The notes under the pieces were generated by a model. It made no database searches. It was not told the origin of the DNA and saw only the letters and a program-made list of their open reading frames with translations. From the NCBI GenBank assembly GCA_965247665.1, contig CBDFHH010000004.1, forward strand, positions 310,001 to 374,000: a stretch of DNA of 64,000 nucleotides. The letters run 5' to 3'. Of the stretch, positions 35,948-45,358 are shown piece after piece. The DNA is from CAUZWH01 sp965247665. GTDB lineage: Bacteria; Pseudomonadota; Alphaproteobacteria; SHVV01. The position numbers and the translations under genes are program-made. The number at the start of each line of letters is the position of its first letter. Position 1 is the stretch's first letter.

Positions 35948-36952
35948 TTAGTTGACGCGGATATTGGCGCTCGCATCCGGTAGTTCGTGGTCGAAGCAGC
36001 GCTGGTAATACTCGGCGACCGTCGAGCGCTCCGCCTCGTCGCACTTGTTCAGGAACGTGAGCTGGAATGCCAGGGCGATGCTGCCAAAGATGTCACTGTT
36101 CTCGGCCCAGGTGATCACCGTGCGCGGCGACATCACCGTCGAGATATCGCCGCTTATGAAGCCCGAACGCGTCAGTTCCGCGAGCACGACCATGTTGCTA
36201 ATGACTTTACGCCGCTCGTCCGTGTCGTACTGAGGCGCCTTGGCGAGAACGATGTTTACTTCGTCATCGTGTGGCAGGTAGTTGAGCGTCGCGACGATGT
36301 TCCACCGGTCCATCTGTCCCTGGTTTATCTGCTGGGTGCCGTGATAGAGGCCGGTGGTGTCGCCGAGCCCGACCGTGTTGGTTGTCGAGAATAGGCGGAA
36401 CGCCGCGTGCGGCCGCACGACCTCGTTCTGATCGAGCAGGGTCAATCGACTCTCGGCTTCGAGAACGCGCTGGATGACGAACATCACGTCGGCACGGGCA
36501 GCGTCGTACTCGTCGAACACCAGCGCGGTTGCCGAGCGGTAGGCCCAGGGCAGGATACCCTCGCGGAACTCGGTAACCTGCTTGCCTTTGCGCAGCACGA
36601 TTGCGTCTTTGCCGATCAGATCGATCCGGCTGATATGGCTGTCGAGATTGACCCGGATGCACGGCCAGTTGAGCCGTGAAGCGACCTGTTCAATATGGGT
36701 CGACTTGCCGGTGCCGTGATAACCCTGAATCATGACCCGCCGGTTGTGCGCGAAACCGGCCAAGATGGCGAGAGTGGTATTGTGATCGAAGCGGTAAGCT
36801 TCGTCGATGTCGGGCACGTGTAGGCTGGATTGCGAGAACGCAGGAACTTCCAGCCCGCTGTCGATACCAAATAGTTGGCGTACCGAAACCGTGATGTCGG
36901 GCGCGCCCATGACTTGGGTGGTTTCGGTTGCCGACTCCGTCGTTGTCGTCAT
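35948..36952 (-). CDS. cobS: aerobic cobaltochelatase subunit CobS
   Basis: A 334-residue AAA+ ATPase. Walker A is GYHGTGKST (near residue 80) and Walker B is ALVFDEYD. The N-terminal motif with FGIDSGLEVPAFS is typical of CobS. It is the partner of CobT in aerobic B12 synthesis. Making B12 fits the B12-dependent mutase found 9 kb away. The gene for a J-domain protein lies just upstream on the same strand. Confidence 0.96.
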   Translation of the reverse strand: MTTTTESATETTQVMGAPDITVSVRQLFGIDSGLEVPAFSQSSLHVPDIDEAYRFDHNTTLAILAGFAHNRRVMIQGYHGTGKSTHIEQVASRLNWPCIRVNLDSHISRIDLIGKDAIVLRKGKQVTEFREGILPWAYRSATALVFDEYDAARADVMFVIQRVLEAESRLTLLDQNEVVRPHAAFRLFSTTNTVGLGDTTGLYHGTQQINQGQMDRWNIVATLNYLPHDDEVNIVLAKAPQYDTDERRKVISNMVVLAELTRSGFISGDISTVMSPRTVITWAENSDIFGSIALAFQLTFLNKCDEAERSTVAEYYQRCFDHELPDASANIRVN

Positions 36953-36991
36953 GATCCCTCACCAGAACGGTGGCGTGGTCGGCCTCGATCC

Positions 36992-37576
36992 CTATCCGCG
37001 GGCGCGGGTCATCAAGAAGGAGTAGGCCTGATTGATGTCCTTGAGGCGATCCTCCGCTTCCTTGGACCCGCCGTTGGCGTCGGGGTGGAAACGTTTGACC
37101 AGCTCCTTATAGCGAATCTTAATGTCTGCGACAGTGCAATAGACGGAAAGACCAAGGGCGGCGAGCGCTTTACGGTCTGGGGCAAACCGCCAGCGCACCT
37201 CGCGCTGCTCCCGCGCGTCCCGCTGGCGGTGCCGATTATGGGTGCCGAACATGCCGAAATCGTCGCGAAACCCGCTGATTTCCGCGGCTGCCGCGCCGTT
37301 GCTGCCGAGTCGCCAGGTCGGCCGGTGCCAAGTAATGTCGCGCTCGCGAAACCTTTCTATCTCGGCCTCGTCCATACCGTCGAAAAAGTCCCATGTCGCA
37401 TTGTATTCGCGGACGTGCTCGAGGCAGAACCAGTAATAGTCGTTCAACGCGCGACGCGATTTGGGCGCGCGATGCTCGCCCTCCCTATCGCAACCCGCGT
37501 GCTCGCAGCGACGAACCTCGACCGATTGCTGGTCCTCGAGGTCGCCATCCAAGTCCGAGAAACTATACGTGTTCAC
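36992..37576 (-). CDS. J-domain (DnaJ-like) protein
   Basis: A protein of about 194 residues. The J domain is at the C-terminus (last 65 residues), with the HPD motif in RFHPDANGG. An N-terminal part has a Cys/His cluster (RRCEHAGCDREGEHRAP, later FCLEH) that may bind zinc. This layout beside cobS is common in alphaproteobacteria. The GTG at 37576 (start of VNTYSFSDL) is preferred over a longer frame that adds unrelated sequence. It probably assists Hsp70. Confidence 0.85.
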   Translation of the reverse strand: MNTYSFSDLDGDLEDQQSVEVRRCEHAGCDREGEHRAPKSRRALNDYYWFCLEHVREYNATWDFFDGMDEAEIERFRERDITWHRPTWRLGSNGAAAAEISGFRDDFGMFGTHNRHRQRDAREQREVRWRFAPDRKALAALGLSVYCTVADIKIRYKELVKRFHPDANGGSKEAEDRLKDINQAYSFLMTRARG

Positions 37577-37898
37577 GCGGAAAGTATGGTGGCTCTCCCC
37601 AATGCTGGCAAGCCGCGGCGACCGACGGAATCCGGCATGGCGCCGATGCCAGGCCGACGATATCGCGCCATTCGCGCACCAAACCACGCGCGGTTACCTC
37701 GCTCTCTCGCGCTTTCTGCTGCGTTTCATCGACCGGGTGCCCGCCGGCGGCAGCGCGGAAGTGGGGCTCGGCTGGTCCGGCGACTACGTCATTGGCGAGG
37801 CCGGTCTCGACGGTGAGCGGCTTGGGTTGGAACGCCGCGACCATTACTATCGCGCGCAGTTGAACCAATCGTCGGGTCGACGGAGGCGCGAGGTTGCG

Positions 37899-38183
37899 AT
37901 GAGTACGGCCGAACGAATCGCTGAGAAGCTGGCGGCGGCGCTATCGCCGGTCAAACTCGAAATCGTCGATGAATCCGCGCAGCACGCCGGTCACGTGGGT
38001 GCCCGCCCCGAGGGCGAGACCCACTTCCGCGTCAAGATCATCGCCGAGAGTTTCGCCGGAAAGACCCGCATCGACCGCCAGCGCACGGTCTACCGGATTT
38101 TAGCTGAGGAGCTCGTTGGCGGCGTCCATGCATTGGCGCTGACGACGCTGTCCCCGGAGGAGGTCGACGCCGCCGATCTATAG
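37899..38183 (+). CDS. bolA: BolA-family protein
   Basis: A 94-residue protein with the BolA pattern: an N-terminal helix (AERIAEKLAAAL), ESAQHAGHVGA, the middle THFRVKIIAESF and the C-terminal RQRTVYRILAEEL with VHALALTTLSPEE. GAGG precedes the ATG. BolA proteins work with monothiol glutaredoxins in iron-sulfur handling. It is divergent from the J-domain gene, and a convergent transporter gene overlaps its stop by six bases. Confidence 0.93.
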   Translation: MSTAERIAEKLAAALSPVKLEIVDESAQHAGHVGARPEGETHFRVKIIAESFAGKTRIDRQRTVYRILAEELVGGVHALALTTLSPEEVDAADL

Positions 38184-39053
38184 CACCACCAGCAGCAATA
38201 ACGGCAGAGTGGCGAAAGAAATCGCCGTCGAAATCACGACCATGCTCGCGACCTCGCTTGATCCCCGCCCGTAACGCTCGGCCATGATGTAGTTGAACAC
38301 CGCTACCGGCATCGCGCAGTCCAAAATGAAAACTCCGCGCGCCACCCCTTCGAGGCCGAACAATTCGGCGACCGCCAGGCCGACCGCCAATCCCATCGCC
38401 AACCGCAGAAGCGACAGCGCGACGCCGCGGGCCAGCCCGACGACACGGAGCCGTGCCAGTGATACGCCGAGCGTTAGCAACATCAACGGGATGCCGAGGT
38501 TGCCGAGCAGCTCGGTGGTGTTGAGCAGCCATTTCGGGGGCTGGGTGGCGGTAAGCATGAAGGCGAACGCCGCCATCAACGCGTAAACGATCGGTGATCT
38601 GAGTAGAATTGCAGGGGAAGCGCTTCCGCTTACCATCCAGACCCCGATCGTGAAATGGCCGAGGCTGGCGATCACGTACCACGCCATGCCGAGCGCGACG
38701 CCGGTGTCGCCAAATGCGAACAGGGCCAGCGGTAGCCCCATGTTGCCCACATTGGGAAAGGACAGGGATGGCAGGTAGGTCCGTATCGGCAGCCTAAACG
38801 CTCTCAACACCGCTCCGCCGACGAGCATGAAACCGGCGAAGGCGACGACGATCGCCAATGCCAGTTCACCGAACGCCGCTGCATCGACTTCGAGGGTCGA
38901 GATCGAGGAGAAAGCGAGGCACGGCACCGCGATGTTCATCGCCAGCGGCGTCACCATGCCGGTGTCGAATGGCCAATCCCGTTGCGCCCACAGGAATCCG
39001 AGGCCAGCGCAAATAAACAAAGGCGCGATGATTGCAAACAGGTCGCCCAGCAT
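38178..39053 (-). CDS. AEC-family (auxin efflux carrier-like) transporter
   Basis: A 291-residue membrane protein with about ten hydrophobic segments, of normal length for the AEC family. Family features are IAVPCLAFSSIS near residue 45, SFPNVGNMGLPLALF near residue 100 and the C-terminal DCAMPVAVFNYIMAERY. It probably exports or imports organic acids such as malate. It sits between bolA and the corC-aroB-aroK operon; conservation of that order without it elsewhere is my recollection, not shown here. Confidence 0.92.
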   Translation of the reverse strand: MLGDLFAIIAPLFICAGLGFLWAQRDWPFDTGMVTPLAMNIAVPCLAFSSISTLEVDAAAFGELALAIVVAFAGFMLVGGAVLRAFRLPIRTYLPSLSFPNVGNMGLPLALFAFGDTGVALGMAWYVIASLGHFTIGVWMVSGSASPAILLRSPIVYALMAAFAFMLTATQPPKWLLNTTELLGNLGIPLMLLTLGVSLARLRVVGLARGVALSLLRLAMGLAVGLAVAELFGLEGVARGVFILDCAMPVAVFNYIMAERYGRGSSEVASMVVISTAISFATLPLLLLVVL

Positions 39054-39119
39054 CGGCCCTCGCTTTGACGCTATGTTCGGCGGTGGTTTGCCGGCGCGGC
39101 GATATATTCGCGAGGAGCG

Positions 39120-40409
39120 CTACGACGACAGCGCATCCTCTACCGGCCGCGGCGGCGTGATACGTAGTGAGGTTATCTGATTGCGCTGACGACGCAGCAC
39201 TTCGAACCGAAAACCGAAGAACTCGAAGCTCTCGCCGACCTCGGGAATGATCTGGGCCTGGTGGATAACCAGCCCGGCGACGGTGGTGGCGTCTTCTTCC
39301 GGCAGGTCCCAGTCGAACGCTCGATTGAGATCGCGTACCGCCACCGTTCCCGCGACCACGCAACGACCGTCGGGGAGTGTGCGGAGCTCGACTTGCTCCT
39401 CGTCATACTCGTCGGAGATCTCGCCGACGATCTCCTCGATAATGTCCTCGAGGGTGACCAGTCCCATCAGCGCGCCGTACTCGTCGACAACCAGGGCAAA
39501 ATGGACGCGGCGCCGTCGAAATGCTGCCAGTTGCTCGCGCAGGGTCGTGGTCTCGAGTACGAACCAGGGTTCGCTGGCAATGTCGTCGATCGCCAGCTTT
39601 TCGACGTCGCCGCCGGCATCGCTCAGTGCTTTCAAGACGTCGCGTACGTGAATGATGCCGATGATACCGTCCGGATCGTCGCGCCAGATCGGGATACGGG
39701 TGTGAGGGCTGGCTAGGATCTGAGCGATGACGATGGAGGTGGGTTCGCCGGCATCGATCGTGAACATGTTGCGGCGGTGGACCATGACATCGGAGAGCTC
39801 GACCTCCGATAGCTCGAGGATACTCTCGATCATGTCGCGATCGTGCTTGATGATCGCCCCGCGCGAGGTGTGCAAGTAAATCGTTCCGCGAATCTCGTCG
39901 GCCGCCGATACCACGATGTCGCGGTCTTTGCGATCGACGCCCACCAGCGCCAGGGTGCCGCGCACGAATACCAACATTGCGCCGGCGATCGGTGCGAACA
40001 GCCAGACGATAATGCGGGAGACCGGCGCGACCCCGAGTGCGAAGCGCTCGGCGTGGCGGATGGCATAGGTCTTGGGGAGGATCTCGGCGAAAATTACGAC
40101 CAGGATCGTCATGACCACGGTGGCGTAGACCACACCGGCCGGTCCGAAGATGGCGATCAACGCGCTCGTTGCCAGCGCCGAAGCGAGAATATTGACGAGG
40201 TTGTTGCCGAGCAGAATCGAACCGATCAACTGCTCGCGACGGTCGAACAGCCAATTCACGGCTTGGGCACGTTTGTTCCCCTTGCGCGCGAGGTAATGAA
40301 TCCGCGCGCGCGAAACGGCGGTCAACGCCGTTTCCGATCCCGAAAAAAAGCCTGAGAGCAGGAGGAGCGCGAAAATCGCAAGCAGCGAAATGGCGAGCGC
40401 CGTGTCCAT
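39120..40409 (-). CDS. CorC/HlyC-family protein (CNNM domain, CBS pair)
   Basis: A 429-residue membrane protein: a DUF21/CNNM domain with three or four hydrophobic segments (residues 1-150), a CBS pair (about 200-330), with FALVVDEYGALMGLVTLED in the second CBS, and a C-terminal CorC_HlyC domain. Relatives take part in magnesium or cobalt efflux. It is last in an aroK-aroB-corC operon on the minus strand. Confidence 0.92.
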   Translation of the reverse strand: MDTALAISLLAIFALLLLSGFFSGSETALTAVSRARIHYLARKGNKRAQAVNWLFDRREQLIGSILLGNNLVNILASALATSALIAIFGPAGVVYATVVMTILVVIFAEILPKTYAIRHAERFALGVAPVSRIIVWLFAPIAGAMLVFVRGTLALVGVDRKDRDIVVSAADEIRGTIYLHTSRGAIIKHDRDMIESILELSEVELSDVMVHRRNMFTIDAGEPTSIVIAQILASPHTRIPIWRDDPDGIIGIIHVRDVLKALSDAGGDVEKLAIDDIASEPWFVLETTTLREQLAAFRRRRVHFALVVDEYGALMGLVTLEDIIEEIVGEISDEYDEEQVELRTLPDGRCVVAGTVAVRDLNRAFDWDLPEEDATTVAGLVIHQAQIIPEVGESFEFFGFRFEVLRRQRNQITSLRITPPRPVEDALSS

Positions 40410-40480
40410 CGCTAAACCATTATGAAACTCGATACACGGTGCTTACAAGCGCGTTCTCGGTTGCGCGGTCCGTGTTTCGG

Positions 40481-41617
40481 TTACCCTGCCCACGCAGCTT
40501 CCAGCGTCGCCCGAACCGCGTCCGGTTCGACGTGGTCGACACACGCATCGCCGATCGACCGCACCACGACGAAGCTGGGTCTACCGCCCGAGACTTTCTT
40601 GTCCTGCCGCATCTCTTCGAGCAACCGCCCCGGCTCTATTTCTTCGACGCCGAGGGCAGCCGGGGTCGTCGGCAATCCCACGGCGTCGAGATGCTGGCTG
40701 AGGCGGTCCGCCTCGCGCTCGCGGCACAGGCCCAAACGAACCGACAGCGAAACCGCCAGCACCAGACCGAGTGCCACGGCTTCGCCATGGAGCACAGCCC
40801 CGTCGTAACCGACCGCGGCCTCGATCGCGTGGGCGAAGGTGTGGCCGAGATTGAGCAGAGCGCGGCGCCCGGCCTCGCGTTCGTCGGCGGCCACGATCAG
40901 CGCTTTGGCTTGGCACGAGCGAGTGATCGCCATGCGTCGCGCCTCGTCGTTGCCCTCGATAACGGCGCGACCGTTTGCTTCAAGCCAGGAGAAGAAGTCG
41001 GCGTCGCCAAGCAGACCGTATTTCACCACTTCGGCATAGCCGGCGCGCAGTTCACGTCGCGGTAGTGTATTGAGGGTGTGCCAATCGGCGATCACGAGCG
41101 AGGGTTGATGAAAGCTACCGATCAGGTTCTTACCATGCACGGTGTTGATACCGGTCTTGCCGCCAACCGAGCTATCGACCTGAGCGAGAAGGGTGGTTGG
41201 CAGCTGGACGACTCGGATCCCGCGCCGAAGAACGCTGGCGACGAAACCGGCGAGATCGCCGACGACGCCGCCGCCGAACGCCAGGACGATATCGCCGCGT
41301 TCAATCTCGGCATCGAGCAGTAGATTGGCGAGCTCCTCGAAGTGAGCAAAATCTTTGGTCGCTTCGCCCGGATCGAGGATGACCGCCTGATGCAAGATAT
41401 CGTCGGCGTCCAGCGACGCACCGAGCTTCGCCAGATGGTGGTCGGCGACGTTGCGGTCGGTGACGACGACCGTTCGCGACCGCGCCAGTAGCGGCCTTAT
41501 CAATTCGCCGGTGCGTTCAATTAATCCTCCACCGACGACGATGTCGTAGGAGCGCTCGCCAAGCTCGACGCGGACGCGACTGTCCGGCTCCCGACGGGGC
41601 TGACGCGAATCATTCAT
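40481..41617 (-). CDS. aroB: 3-dehydroquinate synthase
   Basis: A 378-residue enzyme of the shikimate pathway that cyclises DAHP with NAD and a divalent metal. Visible motifs are LAFGGGVVGDLAGFVAS, VQLPTTLLAQVDSSVGGKTGIN, and the metal ligands in GHTFAHAIE. The length is normal. It is 15 bases downstream of the shikimate kinase gene and presumably shares its transcript. Confidence 0.97.
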   Translation of the reverse strand: MNDSRQPRREPDSRVRVELGERSYDIVVGGGLIERTGELIRPLLARSRTVVVTDRNVADHHLAKLGASLDADDILHQAVILDPGEATKDFAHFEELANLLLDAEIERGDIVLAFGGGVVGDLAGFVASVLRRGIRVVQLPTTLLAQVDSSVGGKTGINTVHGKNLIGSFHQPSLVIADWHTLNTLPRRELRAGYAEVVKYGLLGDADFFSWLEANGRAVIEGNDEARRMAITRSCQAKALIVAADEREAGRRALLNLGHTFAHAIEAAVGYDGAVLHGEAVALGLVLAVSLSVRLGLCREREADRLSQHLDAVGLPTTPAALGVEEIEPGRLLEEMRQDKKVSGGRPSFVVVRSIGDACVDHVEPDAVRATLEAAWAG

Positions 41618-41632
41618 GACGCAGGATTTCGT

Positions 41633-42220
41633 TCAGGCGATTTCGTGCGCTTCGGTTAACGGGCCCTTGCCGAACAACGCTTCGGCATCGGGAAGGGAGC
41701 GCATCCGCTCCAGGATTTCGTTGACGATCGTCGAGTGCGGCGCGTCGGTTGTGTCGACGATCAGATCGGCCTCGGCGTAAACGGAATAGCGTTCTGCGAT
41801 CAAACGCTCGAGGATTTCCTTCGGCTCGCCCTCCTTCAGCAGCGGACGATCATCGCGTCGCTGCACGCGCCGGAGCAGGATGTCGAGATCGGCGCGCAAC
41901 CAGATCGAATACGCCCGCTGCTTGATCGCTGCGCGCGTCTGGTCGTTAATGAAAGCGCCACCCCCGGTCGCGAGGACGTGGGGGGGTCTCCTGAGCAGTC
42001 GCGCGATCACGCGCCGCTCGCCGTCGCGGAACGCCGTTTCGCCATGTAGCGCGAAAATATCCTCAATCGAACAGCCCGCGGCTTGTGCAATTTCTTCATC
42101 GGCGTCGACAAACTCGGCGCCGATGCGCGTCGCCAGCCGGCGGCCGATCGAGCTCTTGCCGGCGCCCATCAGGCCGACCAAAACCAGCGTCTTTCGCAGC
42201 GCCTTGCTTTTCGATCCCAT
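41633..42220 (-). CDS. aroK: shikimate kinase
   Basis: A 195-residue kinase phosphorylating shikimate. The P-loop is GLMGAGKSS, then FVDADEEI, the RDGERR segment and GGGAF (shikimate-binding loop), and the lid region with RRDDRPLL. The ATG at 42220 is chosen from the family start; two earlier in-frame starts add about 34 unrelated residues and neither has a good ribosome site. It leads the aroK-aroB-corC operon. Confidence 0.95.
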   Translation of the reverse strand: MGSKSKALRKTLVLVGLMGAGKSSIGRRLATRIGAEFVDADEEIAQAAGCSIEDIFALHGETAFRDGERRVIARLLRRPPHVLATGGGAFINDQTRAAIKQRAYSIWLRADLDILLRRVQRRDDRPLLKEGEPKEILERLIAERYSVYAEADLIVDTTDAPHSTIVNEILERMRSLPDAEALFGKGPLTEAHEIA

Positions 42221-42373
42221 AGCTGATTCCGCACCTAAAGGGCATGACGAAAGGGGCGACATTGAAAGGGATTCGGCGAGCCTATAGACTGCCGCAACTT
42301 CGCCACAAACGAAGTCTACCATATCAACTGGCGTATCGTTCCTTCACGGCGCATGAGGCCGGCGCCGGTCCGC

Positions 42374-42511
42374 ATGTCACGAATTCCAATCACTATCCTT
42401 ATCGTCGTGCTGATCGCTATCTGCGGTTTTGCTTTTCTCGTGACCTGGGATATCCCGTCACCGTCCGCGCCGATCGAACAAATCATCCCCAACGATCGCT
42501 TTCCAAAGTAG
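42374..42511 (+). CDS. small single-pass membrane protein, 45 residues
   Basis: An ATG at 42374 opens 45 codons to TAG at 42511. The product starts MSRIPITILIVVLIAICGFAF, one transmembrane segment, followed by a short periplasmic tail with TWDIPSPSAP, then IPNDRF and a final Lys. The WDIPxP and P-x-R-F features are what I recall from small proteins that precede the same exported protein and xerD in related genomes. It lies 22 bases before the next gene on the same strand. The function is unknown. Confidence 0.7.
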   Translation: MSRIPITILIVVLIAICGFAFLVTWDIPSPSAPIEQIIPNDRFPK

Positions 42512-42533
42512 GGCAGATCATCGCGGGCCATAG

Positions 42534-44402
42534 ATGGACCACAATCGGTTAGCGAAAAAAATCGGCGGGACGCCTTTGCTGGCTTTGGCGCTGGGCACTT
42601 CACTGGCCATCGCAGCCCCGGTTTCCGTGCTCGCCCAGACACAGATCAGGCCGCCGATAAAGTTGCTCAAGAAGGAAGAGCCGGCGACGCAACCGCCGCG
42701 TCGTGCGCCCGACTTGCCGCCTGCCGCTATCGCAGCCCCGCCCCGCTCCGACGAGGACAAGGACGAGGACGAGGACGAGGACGAGGTGAACACCGGCGCG
42801 GTTGAGGTGCAATCGCTGCGTGCAATCGACGTTTCGTCGGCAGGATTGATCGATGACGCCGAAGGCGGATTGGGAGTTGACATGTGGCGCGGGGTCGCCC
42901 GTCCTCTGGTTGAGCGGCTGCTGCCGCAGATGCCGGTGGCGACCTCCTCGTCCGCCATGCGGGACTTGGCGCGCCGCCTGCTGCTGACGAGAGCTCGGGT
43001 TCCGGAAGGTTCGGCCACAGCTCCCAGCCTACTGGGTCTGCGGGTCGAACGTTTATCCGCCGCCGGCGATACCGAATCGGTCAACGCCCTGATGAGCCTC
43101 ACCCCCGCTGGCCTTTCGGATCGCCGCGTTTCTCGCGCCAAGGTCGACGGGTATCTGCTGTCGGGCGATACGGCCGGCGCCTGCTCCGAGTTCCAGACCC
43201 TGGTCGTCGATGATCCGGAAGAAACCTATTGGGTGAAGGGTGTGGCGTTTTGCCGGGCATTGTCCGGCGCGCACGAGCAGGCGGCTTTCTTGGCTGACCT
43301 GTTGCGCGATTTCGGGGTCGAGGATTCCGCATTCTCCGCGATTCTGCGCGTGCTCGCCGGCGATCGCGGCAGGTCGGTCGACAGTCTGCTTGATCCGACG
43401 CCGCTTCACATCGCGATGATGCGAACCGCCCGGTTGCCGGTACCCGCGGACGCGATAGCGGGCGCGACGCCGGGGATACTGGTCGCGATCGCGCGTTCGC
43501 CCAACGCCGAACTCGACTTGCGGTTGGCAGCAGCGGAGCGCGCCGAGGCGGCTGGCGCTCTCGATGCCGGGCTGTTGGCAGAAATATACCGTAGCGTAAC
43601 GTTTGCGCTGGAGGAACTGACCGATGCGCCGGGCGCGCTCGATCGGTTAACCGCCCCGCGCGCAAATGCGCTGCTCTATCAGCTCGCTCACATCCGCGAG
43701 GTACCGGAGGCGCGCGCCGAAGCGCTTGCGCTGGCGTGGCGTTTCGCGCGCCAGCGCGGCTCATACCCGACCGCCGTGCGTGTCAACCTTGGGGCGCTCA
43801 AGGCGCTCAACCCTTCGCCGGAGCTCGCGTGGTTCGCGGTGGATGCGGTGCGTGCACTCTATACGGCGGGCGATCTCGACGGCGCTCAGGATTGGTTCGA
43901 CATGGCTCGCGGCAACGCCAATCCCGGCAACGCCGATGCGGTACTTGCCGTACAACGATTATGGCCCCTGACCTATCTCCGCGATGCCCGCTTTGGCCAG
44001 GGTTGGGAGGGCATTGCGGTGCTTGGCCCCTGGCTGGAGGGCGCCCATGCGCTCGGCGCTACCGAGGAAGCGCGGACGCGGCATGTCGACACCGTCTTCA
44101 CCCTGCTCGCGGCGTTTGATTTCGATGTGCCGGATGAGATGTGGGCCGCGGCGCTGCAAGAGCCGCTGGCGGCACCGGCCTCGATGCCATCACCCGGCCT
44201 GTGGTTGCTGCTGCGTTCGGCGTCAACTGCGGGCCAGGTCGGTGCAACGGCTCTGTTCGTTCTGCTCGCCCTCGGTGATGCCGGTCCCGCCGGTGCCGAT
44301 CCGATTGTTCTTGCGGAGATCGTCCCGGCTTTGCGGCGCGTTTCGCTTGACGATGTCGCGCGTCAGATCGCCGTCGAAGCCGCGATGGCACGAATGCCCT
44401 AA
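42534..44402 (+). CDS. large exported protein of unknown function
   Basis: A 622-residue protein. A signal peptide ends near VLAQ (residue 35), then comes a proline-rich stretch with a pure acidic run (DEDKDEDEDEDE, residues 73-84; bases 42750-42786). The remaining 530 residues are Ala/Leu-rich and mostly helical, with repeats of about 35-40 residues that resemble tetratricopeptide-like scaffolds, though no clear motif is seen. I do not recognise a named family. It is followed within 17 bases by xerD and preceded by a small membrane protein, suggesting one operon. Confidence 0.8.
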   Translation: MDHNRLAKKIGGTPLLALALGTSLAIAAPVSVLAQTQIRPPIKLLKKEEPATQPPRRAPDLPPAAIAAPPRSDEDKDEDEDEDEVNTGAVEVQSLRAIDVSSAGLIDDAEGGLGVDMWRGVARPLVERLLPQMPVATSSSAMRDLARRLLLTRARVPEGSATAPSLLGLRVERLSAAGDTESVNALMSLTPAGLSDRRVSRAKVDGYLLSGDTAGACSEFQTLVVDDPEETYWVKGVAFCRALSGAHEQAAFLADLLRDFGVEDSAFSAILRVLAGDRGRSVDSLLDPTPLHIAMMRTARLPVPADAIAGATPGILVAIARSPNAELDLRLAAAERAEAAGALDAGLLAEIYRSVTFALEELTDAPGALDRLTAPRANALLYQLAHIREVPEARAEALALAWRFARQRGSYPTAVRVNLGALKALNPSPELAWFAVDAVRALYTAGDLDGAQDWFDMARGNANPGNADAVLAVQRLWPLTYLRDARFGQGWEGIAVLGPWLEGAHALGATEEARTRHVDTVFTLLAAFDFDVPDEMWAAALQEPLAAPASMPSPGLWLLLRSASTAGQVGATALFVLLALGDAGPAGADPIVLAEIVPALRRVSLDDVARQIAVEAAMARMP

Positions 44403-44418
44403 CCCGGATCCGGCCCCG

Positions 44419-45351
44419 GTGACGCAGGAAATACCGGCGAGCGCGGGAGACATCGAACTCTTTCTCGAGATGATGGCCGCGGAACGCGGCGCGTCGCCGG
44501 CGACGTTGGCGGCCTACCGAGGCGACCTGATCGACTGCATGCGTTTCGTTCAACGACGCAAAACCGACTTACGCAGCGTGGACGTCGACCAGTTGCGCCG
44601 CTTCATCAGGGGTCAAGTCGATCGCGGCATGGCGCCGTCGACCACCGCGAGACGTCTCGCCGCCGTGCGTCAACTGTTCGCGTTTCTCTATCGCGAGGGA
44701 ATCCGCGATGACAATCCCGCCGCAGCGCTGGATGGACCGCGCTTGGCGCGCCGATTGCCCAAGTTCCTTTCGGAACGACAAGTCGACGATCTGTTGGCGG
44801 CGGCCGAACGACATACGGGTCCCGAAGGTAGCCGGCTGCGAGCGCTGCTCGAGGTTCTCTACGCCACCGGCATGAGAGTCTCCGAGTTGGTCGGGCTGCC
44901 GCTCTCCGCCTTCCGTGCCGATGAGCGCTTCCTCTTGGTGCGCGGCAAGGGCGGCAAAGAGCGGATCGTGCCGCTGAGCGACCGTGCGCGCCAGGCAGTG
45001 ATCGACTATCTCCAAATTCGAGAGAACTTCCTGCGCGAGGGCGAAGACTCGTCATGGCTTTTTCCGTCGCGCTGGCGCAGCGGTCATCTAACCCGGCAAC
45101 GCTTTCACCAATTGCTAAAGGGGCTGGCAGCCGAGTGCGGTCTCCCGCCGGCGTCGATATCGCCCCACGTGCTGCGACACGCATTCGCCACTCACCTCCT
45201 GGCGCGCGGCGCCGACCTGCGCGCGGTCCAGCAGATGTTGGGCCATGCCGATATCAGCACGACGCAGATTTACACCCATGTGCTCGAAGCGCGGATGAAA
45301 GCCTTGGTTCAGACCCATCATCCGTTAGCGAAAGACGGCGAACGCAGCTAG
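44419..45351 (+). CDS. xerD: tyrosine recombinase XerD
   Basis: A 310-residue recombinase that resolves chromosome dimers with XerC at dif. The N-terminal SAM-like domain starts with IELFLEMMAAERGASP. Catalytic residues are Arg153 (GMRVSEL), Lys177 (RGKGGKER), His250 and Arg253 (HVLRHAF), His276 (LGHADIS) and the nucleophile Tyr285 (YTHV). The GTG at 44419 gives the normal length. It follows the large exported protein by 16 bases and ends seven bases from the convergent secA. Confidence 0.95.
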   Translation: MTQEIPASAGDIELFLEMMAAERGASPATLAAYRGDLIDCMRFVQRRKTDLRSVDVDQLRRFIRGQVDRGMAPSTTARRLAAVRQLFAFLYREGIRDDNPAAALDGPRLARRLPKFLSERQVDDLLAAAERHTGPEGSRLRALLEVLYATGMRVSELVGLPLSAFRADERFLLVRGKGGKERIVPLSDRARQAVIDYLQIRENFLREGEDSSWLFPSRWRSGHLTRQRFHQLLKGLAAECGLPPASISPHVLRHAFATHLLARGADLRAVQQMLGHADISTTQIYTHVLEARMKALVQTHHPLAKDGERS

Positions 45352-45358
45352 CGATCGA

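Noticed and set aside
40439..41065. 208-codon plus-strand open frame over aroB
   Set aside because: Antisense shadow of a well-conserved aroB.
42750..42786. GAGGAC tandem run as a non-coding repeat or CRISPR-like array
   Set aside because: It is an in-frame acidic tract inside a coding gene; no spacer structure is present. No CRISPR array was seen anywhere in the window.
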